A stretch of DNA of 46,800 nucleotides from CAZNNH01 sp964574335 (GTDB lineage Bacteria; Acidobacteriota; Vicinamibacteria; Fen-336): assembly GCA_964574335.1 (NCBI GenBank), contig CAZNNH010000033.1, positions 1 to 46,800 of the forward strand, in the 5' to 3' direction. The position numbers and the translations under genes were made by a program. The notes under the pieces are model-generated. The model had not been told where the DNA came from, did not search any database, and was given only the letters and a program-made list of their open reading frames with translations. Positions 25,814 through 35,000 of the stretch are shown in pieces. Each line of letters starts with the position of its first letter. The stretch's first letter is position 1.

Positions 25814-25881
25814 GGATACGAGAACGGACACCTGGCTCACCCAGGAGGAGACCAGGTGACGAGATCGGACATCTGGTGATG
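25814..25881. repeat. dispersed direct repeat, right copy
   Basis: Bases 25826-25881 match 1201-1256 in the same orientation with five mismatches by eye. The inner unit GACGARATCGGACAYCTGG recurs in degraded form from about 25815 and from 25859. The inverted repeat is weaker than in the left copy (ACCAG/CTGGT core). The copy lies 90 bp after the last gene of the redox operon. The rest of 25736-25929 holds nothing recognisable. Confidence 0.7.
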
Positions 25882-25929
25882 ACCGTGGGTGGTCGGCAGT
25901 GAAGCGCCGCAATGCCTCCGGGTCCGCCG

Positions 25930-28413
25930 CTACCCTTCCCGTAGAACCGCGGCTGGATCGATGCATACCGCGCGTCGAGCGGCCAGCAAGCTCGCCCCGC
26001 ATGCCACGGACCCGAGGAGGGCAGCCGCCAGGAGGAAGGTCCGAGCGTCCGTTGCCACCACCCCGAACAACAGGGTCCGGACGAAACGTGACGCCCATAG
26101 GCCAGCGCCGCCCCCCACAAGGATCCCCAGACCGGCAAGGGCCACGACTTGCCGAAGGATCAAGCGCATCACCGAGGACGGATGGGCGCCCAGCGCCATC
26201 CGAACGGCGATCTCCGTCCGTCGACTGACAACCGCGTGGGTCGCCACAGCGTAGACGCCGATCGCGGCCAACAACAGCGCGAGAAGCCCGAGGAATCCCG
26301 AGAGGATCGCCAGCAACCGCTCACGGACATAGAGCCCGTTCAACTGCTCCGAAAGCCGCCGGACGGTGAACGAGAGACCGGGGTCGACGCAGCCGATCAC
26401 CGAGGCTAGCGTGCGAGCCACCCCGTCAGCCCGGTTCCCCCGCGGACGCACGCTGATGCTGATATATGGGAAGGACGCCAGCAGATTCTCGTCCGTCGTC
26501 TGCGCCAGCGGCGTGTAGAGAGTTGCCTCGGCCGCCTCCCGCACGGAGGTGTAGGCGGCGTCGGCAACCACTCCGACGACCGATAGCGACCTCCGGACGG
26601 TTCCCTCCTCCACCACCACCCGACGCCCCAACGGGTCGGCGTTCCCGAAGTACTGCTGCGCGAACGCCTGGTTTACGATCGCCACCGGCGCAGAGCCCAG
26701 CCGATCCCGCGCGCCAAAGTCTCGCCCTGCGACGAGCCGTGTCCCGAAGGTCTGAAACCAGCCCGGGCTGATGCGGTTCGCGAGGACCTTCCCCTCCCGG
26801 TCAGCCACCGCTGGACCTCCAGGCACAGAGACCCGAGGCGTCCAGCGTAGGTTCCCGACGCTGCCAACCGGCGTCGCCATCGACGCCGCCGCGATCTCGA
26901 CCGCCGGGATCGCTCCGGCGGCCTCGCGAAGACGCTCATACAGCTCGGTCCGTCCTCGAGGTGGCACGGCGCTCCGCCGGGCGTCGACGATCACCACCAG
27001 AACACGATCGCGATCGAAGCCCAAGTCGCGGTAGGCGAGGGCACCGAAGGACTGGACGAAGAGACCCGCCCCGACGACCAGAACCACGGACACTGCGACC
27101 TGTACCGCGACGAGGGCATTGCCGAACCCCCAGCCTCGGCCGCCGCCGCGCGCCCGCGCGTGGTCCCTCAAGGCGTCGGCCGGTTGCTGGCGCATGGCGC
27201 TCAGGGCCGGCAGCGCCCCGAAAACAATGGCGGTGGCGATCGTGGCCCCAAGAGTGAACCCGAGAACCCGCCAGTCGAGAGACAGGTCCAGGGAAACCGT
27301 GCGCGCCCACGTCTCGAGCTGGTGCACGAGCAACCCGCTTCCCCAGTACGCCAGGACCAGTCCGAGCGCCCCGCCCATCGCGGACGGCAACAGGCTCTCC
27401 GCCAGGAGCTGTCGCAGCAGCCGCAGCCTCGACGCCCCCAACGCCAGCCGCATGCTCAGCTCATAGCGTCTCGCCCTGAGGTGCGCCAGCAGCAGGGTGG
27501 CTAGGTTGGTACAGGCCACGAGCAGAATGAGACCGACGAGGCCGAGTAGCGTCAGGAGTGCCGAGACGTAGCGGCCACGGAGCTGTGAGCTTCCACCCGG
27601 AGCGGCTCTCGCGACGAGGGGCTGCCTCAGGTAGGCATCCCGATCCTCCACACGAGAGTAGCCGGGCATCGTGGCCTCTCGGATCTCCGAATGGGCCGCT
27701 CGCAGCTTGCCAGTCACCTCCTCCACGGTCACGCCGGGATCGAGTCGAGCCATCACTCGGAGCCAGGGCCAGAACCGGTTGTCCAGGCGCCCTGGTGACC
27801 GCCCGATCAGGGACTCGGTTTCGAGGGGAAGGACGACGTCGAAGCTGGTGCCCACTTCTGGCCCGAAGAAGGCCGGCGGAGTCACACCCACGATGGTGAA
27901 CGGCACTCGCTCGACCGTCAGGGTGCGCCCGATTGCTCCGGCATCGCCACCGAAGTGGTGACGCCAGAACCTGTGGCTCAGCACAGCGACAGGGCCGTTC
28001 TCACCGCCGCCGCGCTTGTCGTCCCGGCCGTCAAACGTCCGTCCCACTGCCGCAGGGACGCCGAGGACCTCAAAGAAGTCCCCGCTGGCCCAGATCGCGT
28101 CGACCAGCACACGCTCACCGCGCTCGGCCAGATCGACACGATCCGCACCCCAGGCGAACGCCTGTTTGAGGAGCTCTCGGGATCGGATCTCCCGCCAGAC
28201 CGGATAGGTCACACTGGGCGCGTTGTCATCGGCCGATCCGATCAGCACCAGACGATGCGGGTCGTTGACGGGGAGCGGTGCGAGCAGGAGACCGTCGAGG
28301 ATCCAGAAGACGGCGGCGTTGGCGCCGATACCGAGGGCCAGGGTGATGACAGTGACCATGGCCGCCATGGGCCTCACACAGAGCGCACGCCATGCGTCAC
28401 GCAGGTCCTGCAT
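25930..28413 (-). CDS. ADOP-type ABC transporter permease
   Basis: This complete 827-residue permease is of the Acidobacteria duplicated orphan type. It opens with MQDLRDAWRALCVRPMAAMV and TLALGIGANAAVFWILDGLL, the conserved first membrane segment. A MacB-type extracytoplasmic core follows (VDAIWASGDFFEVLGVPAAV, GPVAVLSHRFWRHHFGGDAG), then an FtsX block, a second core with DPLGRRVVVEEG, and a second FtsX block containing RRTEIAVRMALGAHPSSVM. No ATPase gene lies beside it, as is usual for these orphans, and the substrate is unknown. It faces the end of the redox operon, with the right repeat copy between them. A truncated relative lies at the left window edge. Confidence 0.92.
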   Translation of the reverse strand: MQDLRDAWRALCVRPMAAMVTVITLALGIGANAAVFWILDGLLLAPLPVNDPHRLVLIGSADDNAPSVTYPVWREIRSRELLKQAFAWGADRVDLAERGERVLVDAIWASGDFFEVLGVPAAVGRTFDGRDDKRGGGENGPVAVLSHRFWRHHFGGDAGAIGRTLTVERVPFTIVGVTPPAFFGPEVGTSFDVVLPLETESLIGRSPGRLDNRFWPWLRVMARLDPGVTVEEVTGKLRAAHSEIREATMPGYSRVEDRDAYLRQPLVARAAPGGSSQLRGRYVSALLTLLGLVGLILLVACTNLATLLLAHLRARRYELSMRLALGASRLRLLRQLLAESLLPSAMGGALGLVLAYWGSGLLVHQLETWARTVSLDLSLDWRVLGFTLGATIATAIVFGALPALSAMRQQPADALRDHARARGGGRGWGFGNALVAVQVAVSVVLVVGAGLFVQSFGALAYRDLGFDRDRVLVVIVDARRSAVPPRGRTELYERLREAAGAIPAVEIAAASMATPVGSVGNLRWTPRVSVPGGPAVADREGKVLANRISPGWFQTFGTRLVAGRDFGARDRLGSAPVAIVNQAFAQQYFGNADPLGRRVVVEEGTVRRSLSVVGVVADAAYTSVREAAEATLYTPLAQTTDENLLASFPYISISVRPRGNRADGVARTLASVIGCVDPGLSFTVRRLSEQLNGLYVRERLLAILSGFLGLLALLLAAIGVYAVATHAVVSRRTEIAVRMALGAHPSSVMRLILRQVVALAGLGILVGGGAGLWASRFVRTLLFGVVATDARTFLLAAALLGSVACGASLLAARRAVCIDPAAVLREG

Positions 28414-28456
28414 CCGTGCACACCTCCTCGAGCGGCGTGCCGGCGGGAAGCCGGCG

Positions 28457-29386
28457 CTAGGTCCCTTCCCCTCCGGGAGGGTCCGGCATGACCAGCGGCC
28501 GGCCGGTCAGGTTCACGCTCAGGGTATGGACCCAGCGGTACCTTCCATTCACCAGCCGGAACGTGTGCGAGTCGGGCATCCCCTTGGCGCTGTCGCCGAA
28601 GCGGCAGAAGACGTTGACGGCGCCCATCTCCTCGTCCACCACGAAGGTCCGGTTGACGATGAAGAGCTCTCCCAGCGGGGCCGGGATCCGACAGGTGTCC
28701 TCGTCGCTTCCGTCGGCGTTGGTGTACGCGCCACCCTCCAGCCGTGCGCAGGGAGCGCCCCACGGCGGCCGGATGCCCTGGTCCAGGAAGACGAAGTCGA
28801 AGTAGCGGTTGGCGGCATCGACCAGCTCCTGCCGACCGACGCGATCGTCGACCGGAAGGACCGCCCAGTCCTCGGCCTTCGAGTACTTCAGGTAGTCGGC
28901 GGCGTTGAACAGCCAGTCGTCTTCGTCCGTGACCAGGCTGTCCATCCGGGTCACCTTGCCGCCATCGACGTCGAGACGGGTGCCTATGACATAGGGGTGT
29001 CCACCCTCGGTGACGATCACCTCTGTGAAGGTCCGGCAGCGTCCGACATCGTGGATGCTGCGGTGGAAGGCGATGGGCAAGGCGGTGCTCCACAGCCCCT
29101 CACTCTGCGTGGTCTCGCTCATGTTCTCGAAGAGCTTGGCCTCCGGGGCCAGGGCCATCTTCGCCGGGTCGCCGGACTCCTGGGCCGCGACGTAGCTGGC
29201 TGTGGCCTGCTCCAGCATCGAGCGGGTGCACGGCGTCGCTTCCCCAGCGGCCGGCTTCGCTTCGTCGGCGAGGGGGGCACTCGCCGCGGTGTCGGCCTCC
29301 TCCGCGCGCGAGCCTTGCGGGGAGGAGAACAGCAGCGCGGCGCTCAGGAAGAAGCAGTACGAGAGGCTTGCCGTCGTCCTGGTCAT
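28457..29386 (-). CDS. secreted protein of unassigned family (possibly NTF2/DUF8021-like)
   Basis: This 309-residue protein has a signal peptide (SLSYCFFLSAALLFSSPQGSRA) and an acidic, alanine-rich linker. Its body reads ATPCTRSMLEQATASYVAAQ, then VIGTRLDVDGGKVTRMDSLV and GELFIVNRTFVVDEEMGAVN. The layout resembles NTF2-like or DUF8021 proteins, in which a small helical part precedes a curved sheet; this is a tentative recollection. The longer open frame that runs upstream to 30226 is the antisense-like shadow of the neighbouring gene. Its ATG overlaps the stop of the Gfo/Idh gene by 4 bp, so the two are translated together. Confidence 0.72.
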   Translation of the reverse strand: MTRTTASLSYCFFLSAALLFSSPQGSRAEEADTAASAPLADEAKPAAGEATPCTRSMLEQATASYVAAQESGDPAKMALAPEAKLFENMSETTQSEGLWSTALPIAFHRSIHDVGRCRTFTEVIVTEGGHPYVIGTRLDVDGGKVTRMDSLVTDEDDWLFNAADYLKYSKAEDWAVLPVDDRVGRQELVDAANRYFDFVFLDQGIRPPWGAPCARLEGGAYTNADGSDEDTCRIPAPLGELFIVNRTFVVDEEMGAVNVFCRFGDSAKGMPDSHTFRLVNGRYRWVHTLSVNLTGRPLVMPDPPGGEGT

Positions 29387-30492
29387 GTGGCCTCCAAGGG
29401 CACCGTCCGCCCCTCCTTCGCCGACCGGAAACACGCGTCCATCACCTGCTGGGTGCGCAGGGCGTACTCGCCCCAGCGGGGCTCGAGCCGCCCGGCGGCG
29501 ACGAGGGCGGAGAAGGTGCGGAAGAGGTTGGCCTCCTGGGCGGTCGGATGGCCGTTGCTGTACTCGGAGACGACGACGGCCCGGGTCCGGGGCCGCATGT
29601 CGAAGTCGCAGCCCGCGACCTCGAAGACGGAGCGCGTCAAGTCGAACCGCAGCTCGTCGCCGAAGAACGGGAGGACGAAGTCCGGGACATGGACCAGCCC
29701 CTTGGTGCCGCTCACCACCGCCCACTGCTCGTTGGCGGTGCGGAAGGAGCAGTAGAAGGAGGCGGACACCCCGCCCGGGAAGAGCATCTCGGCGCTCAAC
29801 TCGAAAGGGACCTTCTCCAGGCTCCCGGGCCGGCCCGCCTCGGCGAGCCGGCGGGCGGTGACCTCGGTCGGGAGCACGAACCCCATCACCCAGAGGGCGA
29901 AGCGGATCGTGTACCAGCCGAGGTCCCCCAGGCAGCCGTGGGGCTCGAGCCGGCTGTCGGCGCGGATGTTCTCCTCCAGAAAGCCCTCGGGCGCGTCGAA
30001 GCTGAACTGGGTGGCGATGCGCCGGACCTCGCCCACGCTCTCGCCGTCGTCGAGCGTGCGCCGCAGGGCGTCGAGCCTGCGGCTGTGCATGAACATGACG
30101 CCGTCCATGAGCAGCACGCGGTGGCGTTCGCAGGCGGCCAGCATGTCGCGGACGTCGGCGGCGGTGACGCCGACCGGCTTCTCGACCAGGACGTGCTTGC
30201 CGGCCTCGGCGGCCCTGACGACCCACTCCTTGCGGACACCGGTCGGGAGCGGGATGTAGACCGCGTCGACATCATCGCGGGCGAGCAGCTCCTCGTAGCT
30301 CCCGAGGGCGGCGGGTGGGCTCGGGAGCGGGCAGGCGGCCTGGCACCCGGCCACGAACCGCTGGCCGCGCTCGAGGCTGCGGCTGGCCACCGCGGTGAGC
30401 GCGGCGTTCCCGGCCAGCTTGATGGCCTGCCAGTTCTTGCGGGCGATGCCCGCGGTCCCGAGGATTCCAAAACGGCAGAGGCCCGGCTCCAC
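29383..30492 (-). CDS. Gfo/Idh/MocA-family NAD(P)-dependent oxidoreductase
   Basis: This 369-residue enzyme has an N-terminal Rossmann domain (CRFGILGTAGIARKNWQAIK) and the family motif HVLVEKPVGV with its EKP lysine. The C-terminal sheet domain carries MDGVMFMHSRRLDALRRTL and GCLGDLGWYTIRFALWVMG, where GDLGWY is the usual region bearing substrate-binding and catalytic residues. Such enzymes oxidise or reduce sugars and inositols. The start is a GTG after a run of Gs and GAG. It is cotranscribed with the secreted protein downstream and lies near glycosidase and sugar-acid dehydratase genes, so a sugar substrate is likely. Confidence 0.9.
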   Translation of the reverse strand: MEPGLCRFGILGTAGIARKNWQAIKLAGNAALTAVASRSLERGQRFVAGCQAACPLPSPPAALGSYEELLARDDVDAVYIPLPTGVRKEWVVRAAEAGKHVLVEKPVGVTAADVRDMLAACERHRVLLMDGVMFMHSRRLDALRRTLDDGESVGEVRRIATQFSFDAPEGFLEENIRADSRLEPHGCLGDLGWYTIRFALWVMGFVLPTEVTARRLAEAGRPGSLEKVPFELSAEMLFPGGVSASFYCSFRTANEQWAVVSGTKGLVHVPDFVLPFFGDELRFDLTRSVFEVAGCDFDMRPRTRAVVVSEYSNGHPTAQEANLFRTFSALVAAGRLEPRWGEYALRTQQVMDACFRSAKEGRTVPLEAT

Positions 30493-30676
30493 GATGGCTC
30501 CCCCCCCGCGTCTCGCCCCAAGACGCCTTTCGTCGGCGTGCCAAGGTTAGTGCGTCCAGCACCGGACGAGCAACTGCGCCGTCGAGACGCGGCGCGAAAG
30601 CTCGGAGCGGGTGATGGGGTGGCAAGGTGCGGCAAGAGGGGAGAGACTTGGGCCCAGGGAAGAGGAGGAAGGGCCG

Positions 30677-31825
30677 ATGTTGAAGCCGACCGTGGTGGTG
30701 GCGCTGGTGCTCGGGCTGGCGCTCTCGGCGGCCGCCGACGAGCAGAAGCTGGCCTTCGCCGACGAGGGCTGGGAGCTGTCGGGTGCCGAGAGCAGGGTCG
30801 AGGAGTACCTGGGGCAGGAGAGCCTGCGGCTGCGCACCGGCCGGGCGATCCGTCGCGACGTCGCCTTCCGGGACGGCACGCTCGAGGTCGACATGGCCGT
30901 GACCCCGCACCGTGCCTTCGCCTATCTCCAGTTCCGCATCCAGTCCGATGGGGAGTACGAGGCGATCTGGTTCCGCACCCACAAGTCGGGACACCCCGAT
31001 GCCATCCAGTACTCGCCGATCTTCCAGGGCGCCTCGAGCTGGCAGCTCTACCATGGCCCCGGCGACACCGCCGCAGCGCCTCTCCCTCCCGATCAGTGGA
31101 TCCACGTGAAGCTGGTGCTGAGCGGCCGGCGAGCGGCCCTGTTCGTGGGCTCCGAGCGCGAGCCTCGGCTGGTGGTCCCGCGGCTGGCGCGCGACCCACA
31201 ACCTGGAAGCATCGCGCTGGCGTCGCTGCTGCCCGGTGGCCAGCCTCACGGCGTGTACGCCGCGAGCTTCGCGAACCTGGTGCTGCGCCCCGGAGTGGTG
31301 GACTTCGACTTCCCTCCGCAGGCCCCAGAGGACGCGCCGAGTGGCATGGTGCGCCGCTGGCGCGTCTCTCCGGCGTTCGCGCCGGCCGAGGGGGCGGTGA
31401 CGGAGCTGCCGTCAGGCCTTCCCGGTCCGGGCGACTGGACCGAGGTGCCTGCCGAGCCCTCCGGCGTCGTCGTCCTGCTGCGACACGTGGCCCTCCCGGA
31501 AGGGGTCCGCCGGCCGGCGACCCTGGCGCGGGTCGTGGTGCGGGCGACGGAAGCCGGCACCCGTCGCTTCAACCTCGGCTTCAGCGACGAGGCCAGCGTG
31601 TTCCTGAACGGCCGCCTGCTGTACTCGGGGAACAACTCCTACAGCTACAATTTCCCCCGCCGGCAGGGGCTAATCACGCTGGACCAGGCTGCCCTCTACC
31701 TGCCCCTGCAGGCGGGAGACAACGAGCTGGTAGTGGCCGTCAGCGAGGAGTTCGGAGGCTGGGGCCTGATCGGTCAGTTCGAAGACACTCAGGACCTGGA
31801 GATCAGAGCCGGAGACGACGACTGA
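30677..31825 (+). CDS. secreted LamG/DUF1080-like protein
   Basis: This protein of about 382 residues has its ATG at 30677 preceded by GAGGAGGAAGGG. A signal peptide (MLKPTVVVALVLGLALSAAA) is followed by a concanavalin-like jelly roll, with DVAFRDGTLEVDMAVTPHRA, FAYLQFRIQSDGEYEAIWFR and DQWIHVKLVLSGRRAALFVG, as in DUF1080/LamG carbohydrate-binding domains. The C-terminal part, RRFNLGFSDEASVFLNGRLL and GDNELVVAVSEEFGGWGLIG, resembles a second sugar-binding sheet domain of glycosidases. It probably binds or trims polysaccharide outside the cell. The 184 bp before it hold no clear promoter. Confidence 0.75.
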   Translation: MLKPTVVVALVLGLALSAAADEQKLAFADEGWELSGAESRVEEYLGQESLRLRTGRAIRRDVAFRDGTLEVDMAVTPHRAFAYLQFRIQSDGEYEAIWFRTHKSGHPDAIQYSPIFQGASSWQLYHGPGDTAAAPLPPDQWIHVKLVLSGRRAALFVGSEREPRLVVPRLARDPQPGSIALASLLPGGQPHGVYAASFANLVLRPGVVDFDFPPQAPEDAPSGMVRRWRVSPAFAPAEGAVTELPSGLPGPGDWTEVPAEPSGVVVLLRHVALPEGVRRPATLARVVVRATEAGTRRFNLGFSDEASVFLNGRLLYSGNNSYSYNFPRRQGLITLDQAALYLPLQAGDNELVVAVSEEFGGWGLIGQFEDTQDLEIRAGDDD

Positions 31826-31966
31826 GCCGGGTCCGGCCGACGGCCCCTCGAAGGCGATCTGGTCGTCCACGTAGTCGAGGGTCGCCACCCCGTCCTCCCC
31901 GGCCGTCACGTTGCCCATGTCTCCGGCTTGCCGGGGCATGTCGTTGGGCCCGGCGTGTGGAGCACC
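31811..31966 (-). pseudogene. Cu/Zn superoxide dismutase relic
   Basis: On the minus strand the reading GAPHAGPNDMPRQAGDMGNV then TAGEDGVATLDYVDDQIAFE matches the central block of SodC, usually PHGxPxxxxRHAGDLGN followed by a dGxA strand and a GPxSIIGRxVVVH segment. Only about 50 codons are left. The bridging histidine of RHAGD is replaced by glutamine, and the GAHFNP and C-terminal copper sites are missing. It fills most of the gap between the convergent genes at 31825 and 32045 and slightly overlaps the former. It cannot be functional. Confidence 0.6.
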
Positions 31967-32044
31967 GGTCGACCACGCGGCTGGCGGGCCTGCGGCCTGC
32001 GGAGACGCGGCCAACGCCTCCCCGCGGTCCTGGCGTCGGCGGAG

Positions 32045-33715
32045 CTACCAGTCGACGACCACCAGCGAGACGGCCTGGCGCGGCAGCGTGAAGTCCAGCG
32101 TCGCGGCGCCGACGGAGAGGCGGACCGGCTTCGGCTTCTCGACCACGGCGAGCGCCCCTGCCGCCTCCAGCTCCGCATACTGCTCGGCGTCGGGCGCCAC
32201 CGGCGCGCCCATCTCCAACCAGGCGGCGTAGGCGTTGCCGTGGGTCTGGTCGACGCGGTACTGAGTGACCGAGACCTCTTCCAGCGCGGCCGGCAGCCCC
32301 GAGCATTGGAGATGGACGTCGGCGGCGGGTCCGGTCACGTCGTCGTCGTGGTAGTGCCAGACCAGGATCGCCACCTGGCGAGCGTCGCGACTCGCCAGCG
32401 CCGAGACGTCGGGGGTGGTGCGGACGCCGTCCGCCACGATCGTCTCCAGCGGAACCGCCCCCGAGCTGGTGACGGCGACTCGCTGGCCGGGCATCCGGCT
32501 GAACATCCGGAAGACGTTCAGCACCGGGAGGGCGATGCCGTTCGTCGCCAGGGCGCGGAAGCCGGCGAAGTAGGGCTGGTCCTCGAACTCGAAGGCCCAG
32601 GTGAGGGCGGCTTCGAGGTTCACTCCGTGCCGGGCCGCGAGATCGTGGGTGCGCGCGAAGACGGCCGCCGTGTAGCTCGAGTACATGGTCCCGTTGCGGT
32701 AGGCGAGCTGCGCCCCGCGACAGGCCGCGCACCCCTCGGGATCGGACTCGCCGATGACGACGGGCAGTCGCCGTGTCTCCGGGAAGGCTGCGATCGTCTC
32801 GAATCCGTTCGCGATCGTCTGGAGCTGCGCGGCGATCCCCATCCGGACGTGGCCGTCGACCACGCTCGGCGCGCCCTTGGCGTGGAAGGCCACGAAATCC
32901 AGGGGCGTGCGGTGGTCCCGGCAGTGCTCGATGAAGGCCGAGAGATAGTCACGGTCGGAGCCGGCCATGTCGGGCCCGCCGACGCGCGCCGTGGGCAGCA
33001 CCTGGCGCACCGCCTCCACGGTGACGTCGTGGAGGTGGAAAAATTCCTCTCGGGTCCCTTGCCAGTAGCCGATGTTGGCCTCGTTCCACGTCTCCCAGTA
33101 CCAGCCCTCCACCTCGGCCCGCCCGTATCGCTCGACGCAGTGGGCCACCCACCGCCTCACCAGCTCGGTCCACTGGCCGTAGTCCTTCGGGGGATAGGCC
33201 CAGCCCGTGAACAGCTCGCCCGACCCGGGTCGCCAGTCATGCTGGTACGGTTCCGGATGCACGGAGAGGGCCTCCGGCATGAACCCGATCTCGACGTACG
33301 GCCGCACGTCGCGGGCGCGGTAGGTGTCGAAGATCCGGTCCACGATGGTCCAGCCGTAGACCGGCTGCCCTTGTGCGTCCTCGGTGTAGGCGTTGGTGCT
33401 CCCCCACTTGAGTGCCGGCGTACCGTCGCCCGTGGTCAGCAGGTTGTGGGTCCGGAAGAAGACCTCACCGGGACGGAGCGCGCCGAGCTCAGCGAGAAGG
33501 GCCCGGCCGTCTTTCATGGTGGCGTAGTTCGGCTCGTCGGCGCCGAAGAAACGCCAGATCGGACGCAGCTCGCCCAGACTGCGGTCGGCCTCCACCTGGA
33601 TCGAGATCGGGAAAGGCGGCGGCGGCGGCTCCGCGCCAGCTCGGACGCCCAGGGCGGCACAGCCGACGGCCAGCGCCACCATCCGGCATCGCGGAGTCAC
33701 CTTGAGGACGCCCAT
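32045..33715 (-). CDS. glycoside hydrolase family 39-like secreted glycosidase
   Basis: This 556-residue protein has a signal peptide (CRMVALAVGCAALGVRAGA) and a TIM-barrel fold of the GH39 (beta-xylosidase/iduronidase) type. The general acid/base glutamate is in WYWETWNEANIGYW and the nucleophile in LPVVIGESDPEGC, the spacing expected for this clan A family. RPYVEIGFMPEALSVHPEPY is the conserved loop near the active site. The C-terminal 130 residues form a beta domain. It would cleave a xyloside or related bond outside the cell. It is followed on the same strand, 10 bp away, by the enolase-superfamily gene at 33726-35000, which in transcription order lies upstream. Confidence 0.85.
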   Translation of the reverse strand: MGVLKVTPRCRMVALAVGCAALGVRAGAEPPPPPFPISIQVEADRSLGELRPIWRFFGADEPNYATMKDGRALLAELGALRPGEVFFRTHNLLTTGDGTPALKWGSTNAYTEDAQGQPVYGWTIVDRIFDTYRARDVRPYVEIGFMPEALSVHPEPYQHDWRPGSGELFTGWAYPPKDYGQWTELVRRWVAHCVERYGRAEVEGWYWETWNEANIGYWQGTREEFFHLHDVTVEAVRQVLPTARVGGPDMAGSDRDYLSAFIEHCRDHRTPLDFVAFHAKGAPSVVDGHVRMGIAAQLQTIANGFETIAAFPETRRLPVVIGESDPEGCAACRGAQLAYRNGTMYSSYTAAVFARTHDLAARHGVNLEAALTWAFEFEDQPYFAGFRALATNGIALPVLNVFRMFSRMPGQRVAVTSSGAVPLETIVADGVRTTPDVSALASRDARQVAILVWHYHDDDVTGPAADVHLQCSGLPAALEEVSVTQYRVDQTHGNAYAAWLEMGAPVAPDAEQYAELEAAGALAVVEKPKPVRLSVGAATLDFTLPRQAVSLVVVDW

Positions 33716-33725
33716 GGCGGCCCCC

Positions 33726-35000
33726 CTACTCGAAGAAGGGAACGCCCGGCTGGGCGTACTCGCGCATCCCTTCCTCGTTGATCTCCACCCCGATGCCGGG
33801 CTTCTCCGACAAGGGCAGGTGGCCGTCTTTCACCATCTCTCCGTCGAAGTCGACGATCTTCTCGAACATCGGGTCCCTGTGGAAGTAGATCTGCCACTCG
33901 AGCACCAGGAAGTTCGGTACCGAGGCGCAGACGTGGGCCGAGGCCATGGCCCCGAGGTACGAGGCCACCATGTGGGGGGCGAAGGGGACGTAGTACAGGC
34001 TCGCGAGGTTGGCGATCCGCTGGCCCTCCCCGAGACCGCCGGCCTTCTGCAGGTCCGGCATCACGATGTCCACCGCCCCCGCCTCCAGCAGCGGCCGGAA
34101 CCCGTAAGCCAGGTAGTGGTTCTCGCCGGCGCAGATCGGCGTGCGGGTCGACTCGGTGATGCGGCGATAGGCGTCCACGTTCTCGGCGGGGATCGGCTCC
34201 TCCAGCCACATCAGGTTCAGGGGCTCGAGGCGCTTGGCCACCTGCTCGCCGGTGACCGCGTCGTAGCGGCCGTGCATGTCGACACAGATGTCGACGTCCG
34301 GTCCCACCGCCTCGCGGGCCGCGGTGACCTGGTCGACCATGCGCTGCAGCTCCCCGGGGCTGGCGGTCCAGTTGTAGGCGTCGTACTTCTTGGGGTCGTT
34401 CCCCTGATCGAGGTCGAACTTGACGGCGGTGAACCCCATCTCCACCGCCTCCCGGGCGCTGCGGGCGAAGTCCTCGGGCGTGGGAAGCCGGCGCTGGTAC
34501 AGGGCGGTGTCGCAGTACAGGCGGATCCGGTCCCGGAACTTCCCTCCCAGGAGCTGGTATACGGGGATGCCGAGGGCCTTGCCGGTGAGGTCCCACAGGG
34601 CGGTCTCGATGGCGGAGAGAACCGCCACGTACATGCCCGACTGGGCGCCGGCGAAGAAGCCGCCGCGCCGCATCTCCTCGTACAGGCGGTGGACGTTGAG
34701 CGGGCTGCGGCCCTCGAGCACCCTGGAGAAGCGCTTCACCAGATGGTAGGTGCCGGCGGTGGCGTCCACCCCTTCCCCGCAGCCCCAGATCTCCTGGTTG
34801 GTGTGGATCTTCACATACAGCCGGCTGCCGCCGCGGATGTAACCGCACCGGACCTCGGTGATCTTGAGATCGGAGGGGCGTGAGCGGGTGGAAACGTCGT
34901 CGGCAGCCTCGGCGAGGCGCTCGAGTCCCGGGATCGCCAGGGCTCCCGCCATCGCCCCCGACTTGAAGAAGGCTCTGCGCGACGAGGGTCGAGTCATCAT
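33726..35000 (-). CDS. Tat-exported mandelate racemase/enolase-superfamily dehydratase
   Basis: This protein of about 424 residues starts at the ATG at 35000, before a twin-arginine signal (RPSSRRAFFKSGAMAGALAI) with GAGGT upstream; the longer frame to 35123 reads into non-protein sequence. The enolase-superfamily fold shows the N-terminal capping domain and a barrel with FTAVKFDLDQG, metal ligands in VDICVDMHG, LMWLEEPIP and ICAGENHY, and the histidine in FAPHMVASYLG. This resembles D-galactonate-type sugar-acid dehydratases. An export signal is unusual for this superfamily, although some Acidobacteria and Planctomycetes carry them. It is in line with the GH39 gene, suggesting extracytoplasmic sugar breakdown. 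Confidence 0.87.
   Translation of the reverse strand: MMTRPSSRRAFFKSGAMAGALAIPGLERLAEAADDVSTRSRPSDLKITEVRCGYIRGGSRLYVKIHTNQEIWGCGEGVDATAGTYHLVKRFSRVLEGRSPLNVHRLYEEMRRGGFFAGAQSGMYVAVLSAIETALWDLTGKALGIPVYQLLGGKFRDRIRLYCDTALYQRRLPTPEDFARSAREAVEMGFTAVKFDLDQGNDPKKYDAYNWTASPGELQRMVDQVTAAREAVGPDVDICVDMHGRYDAVTGEQVAKRLEPLNLMWLEEPIPAENVDAYRRITESTRTPICAGENHYLAYGFRPLLEAGAVDIVMPDLQKAGGLGEGQRIANLASLYYVPFAPHMVASYLGAMASAHVCASVPNFLVLEWQIYFHRDPMFEKIVDFDGEMVKDGHLPLSEKPGIGVEINEEGMREYAQPGVPFFE

Noticed and set aside
29368..33781. Very long plus-strand frames of 907 and 617 residues
   Set aside because: They run antisense to, or out of frame with, genes bearing clear motifs (Gfo/Idh, LamG-like, GH39) and have arginine- and proline-rich composition.
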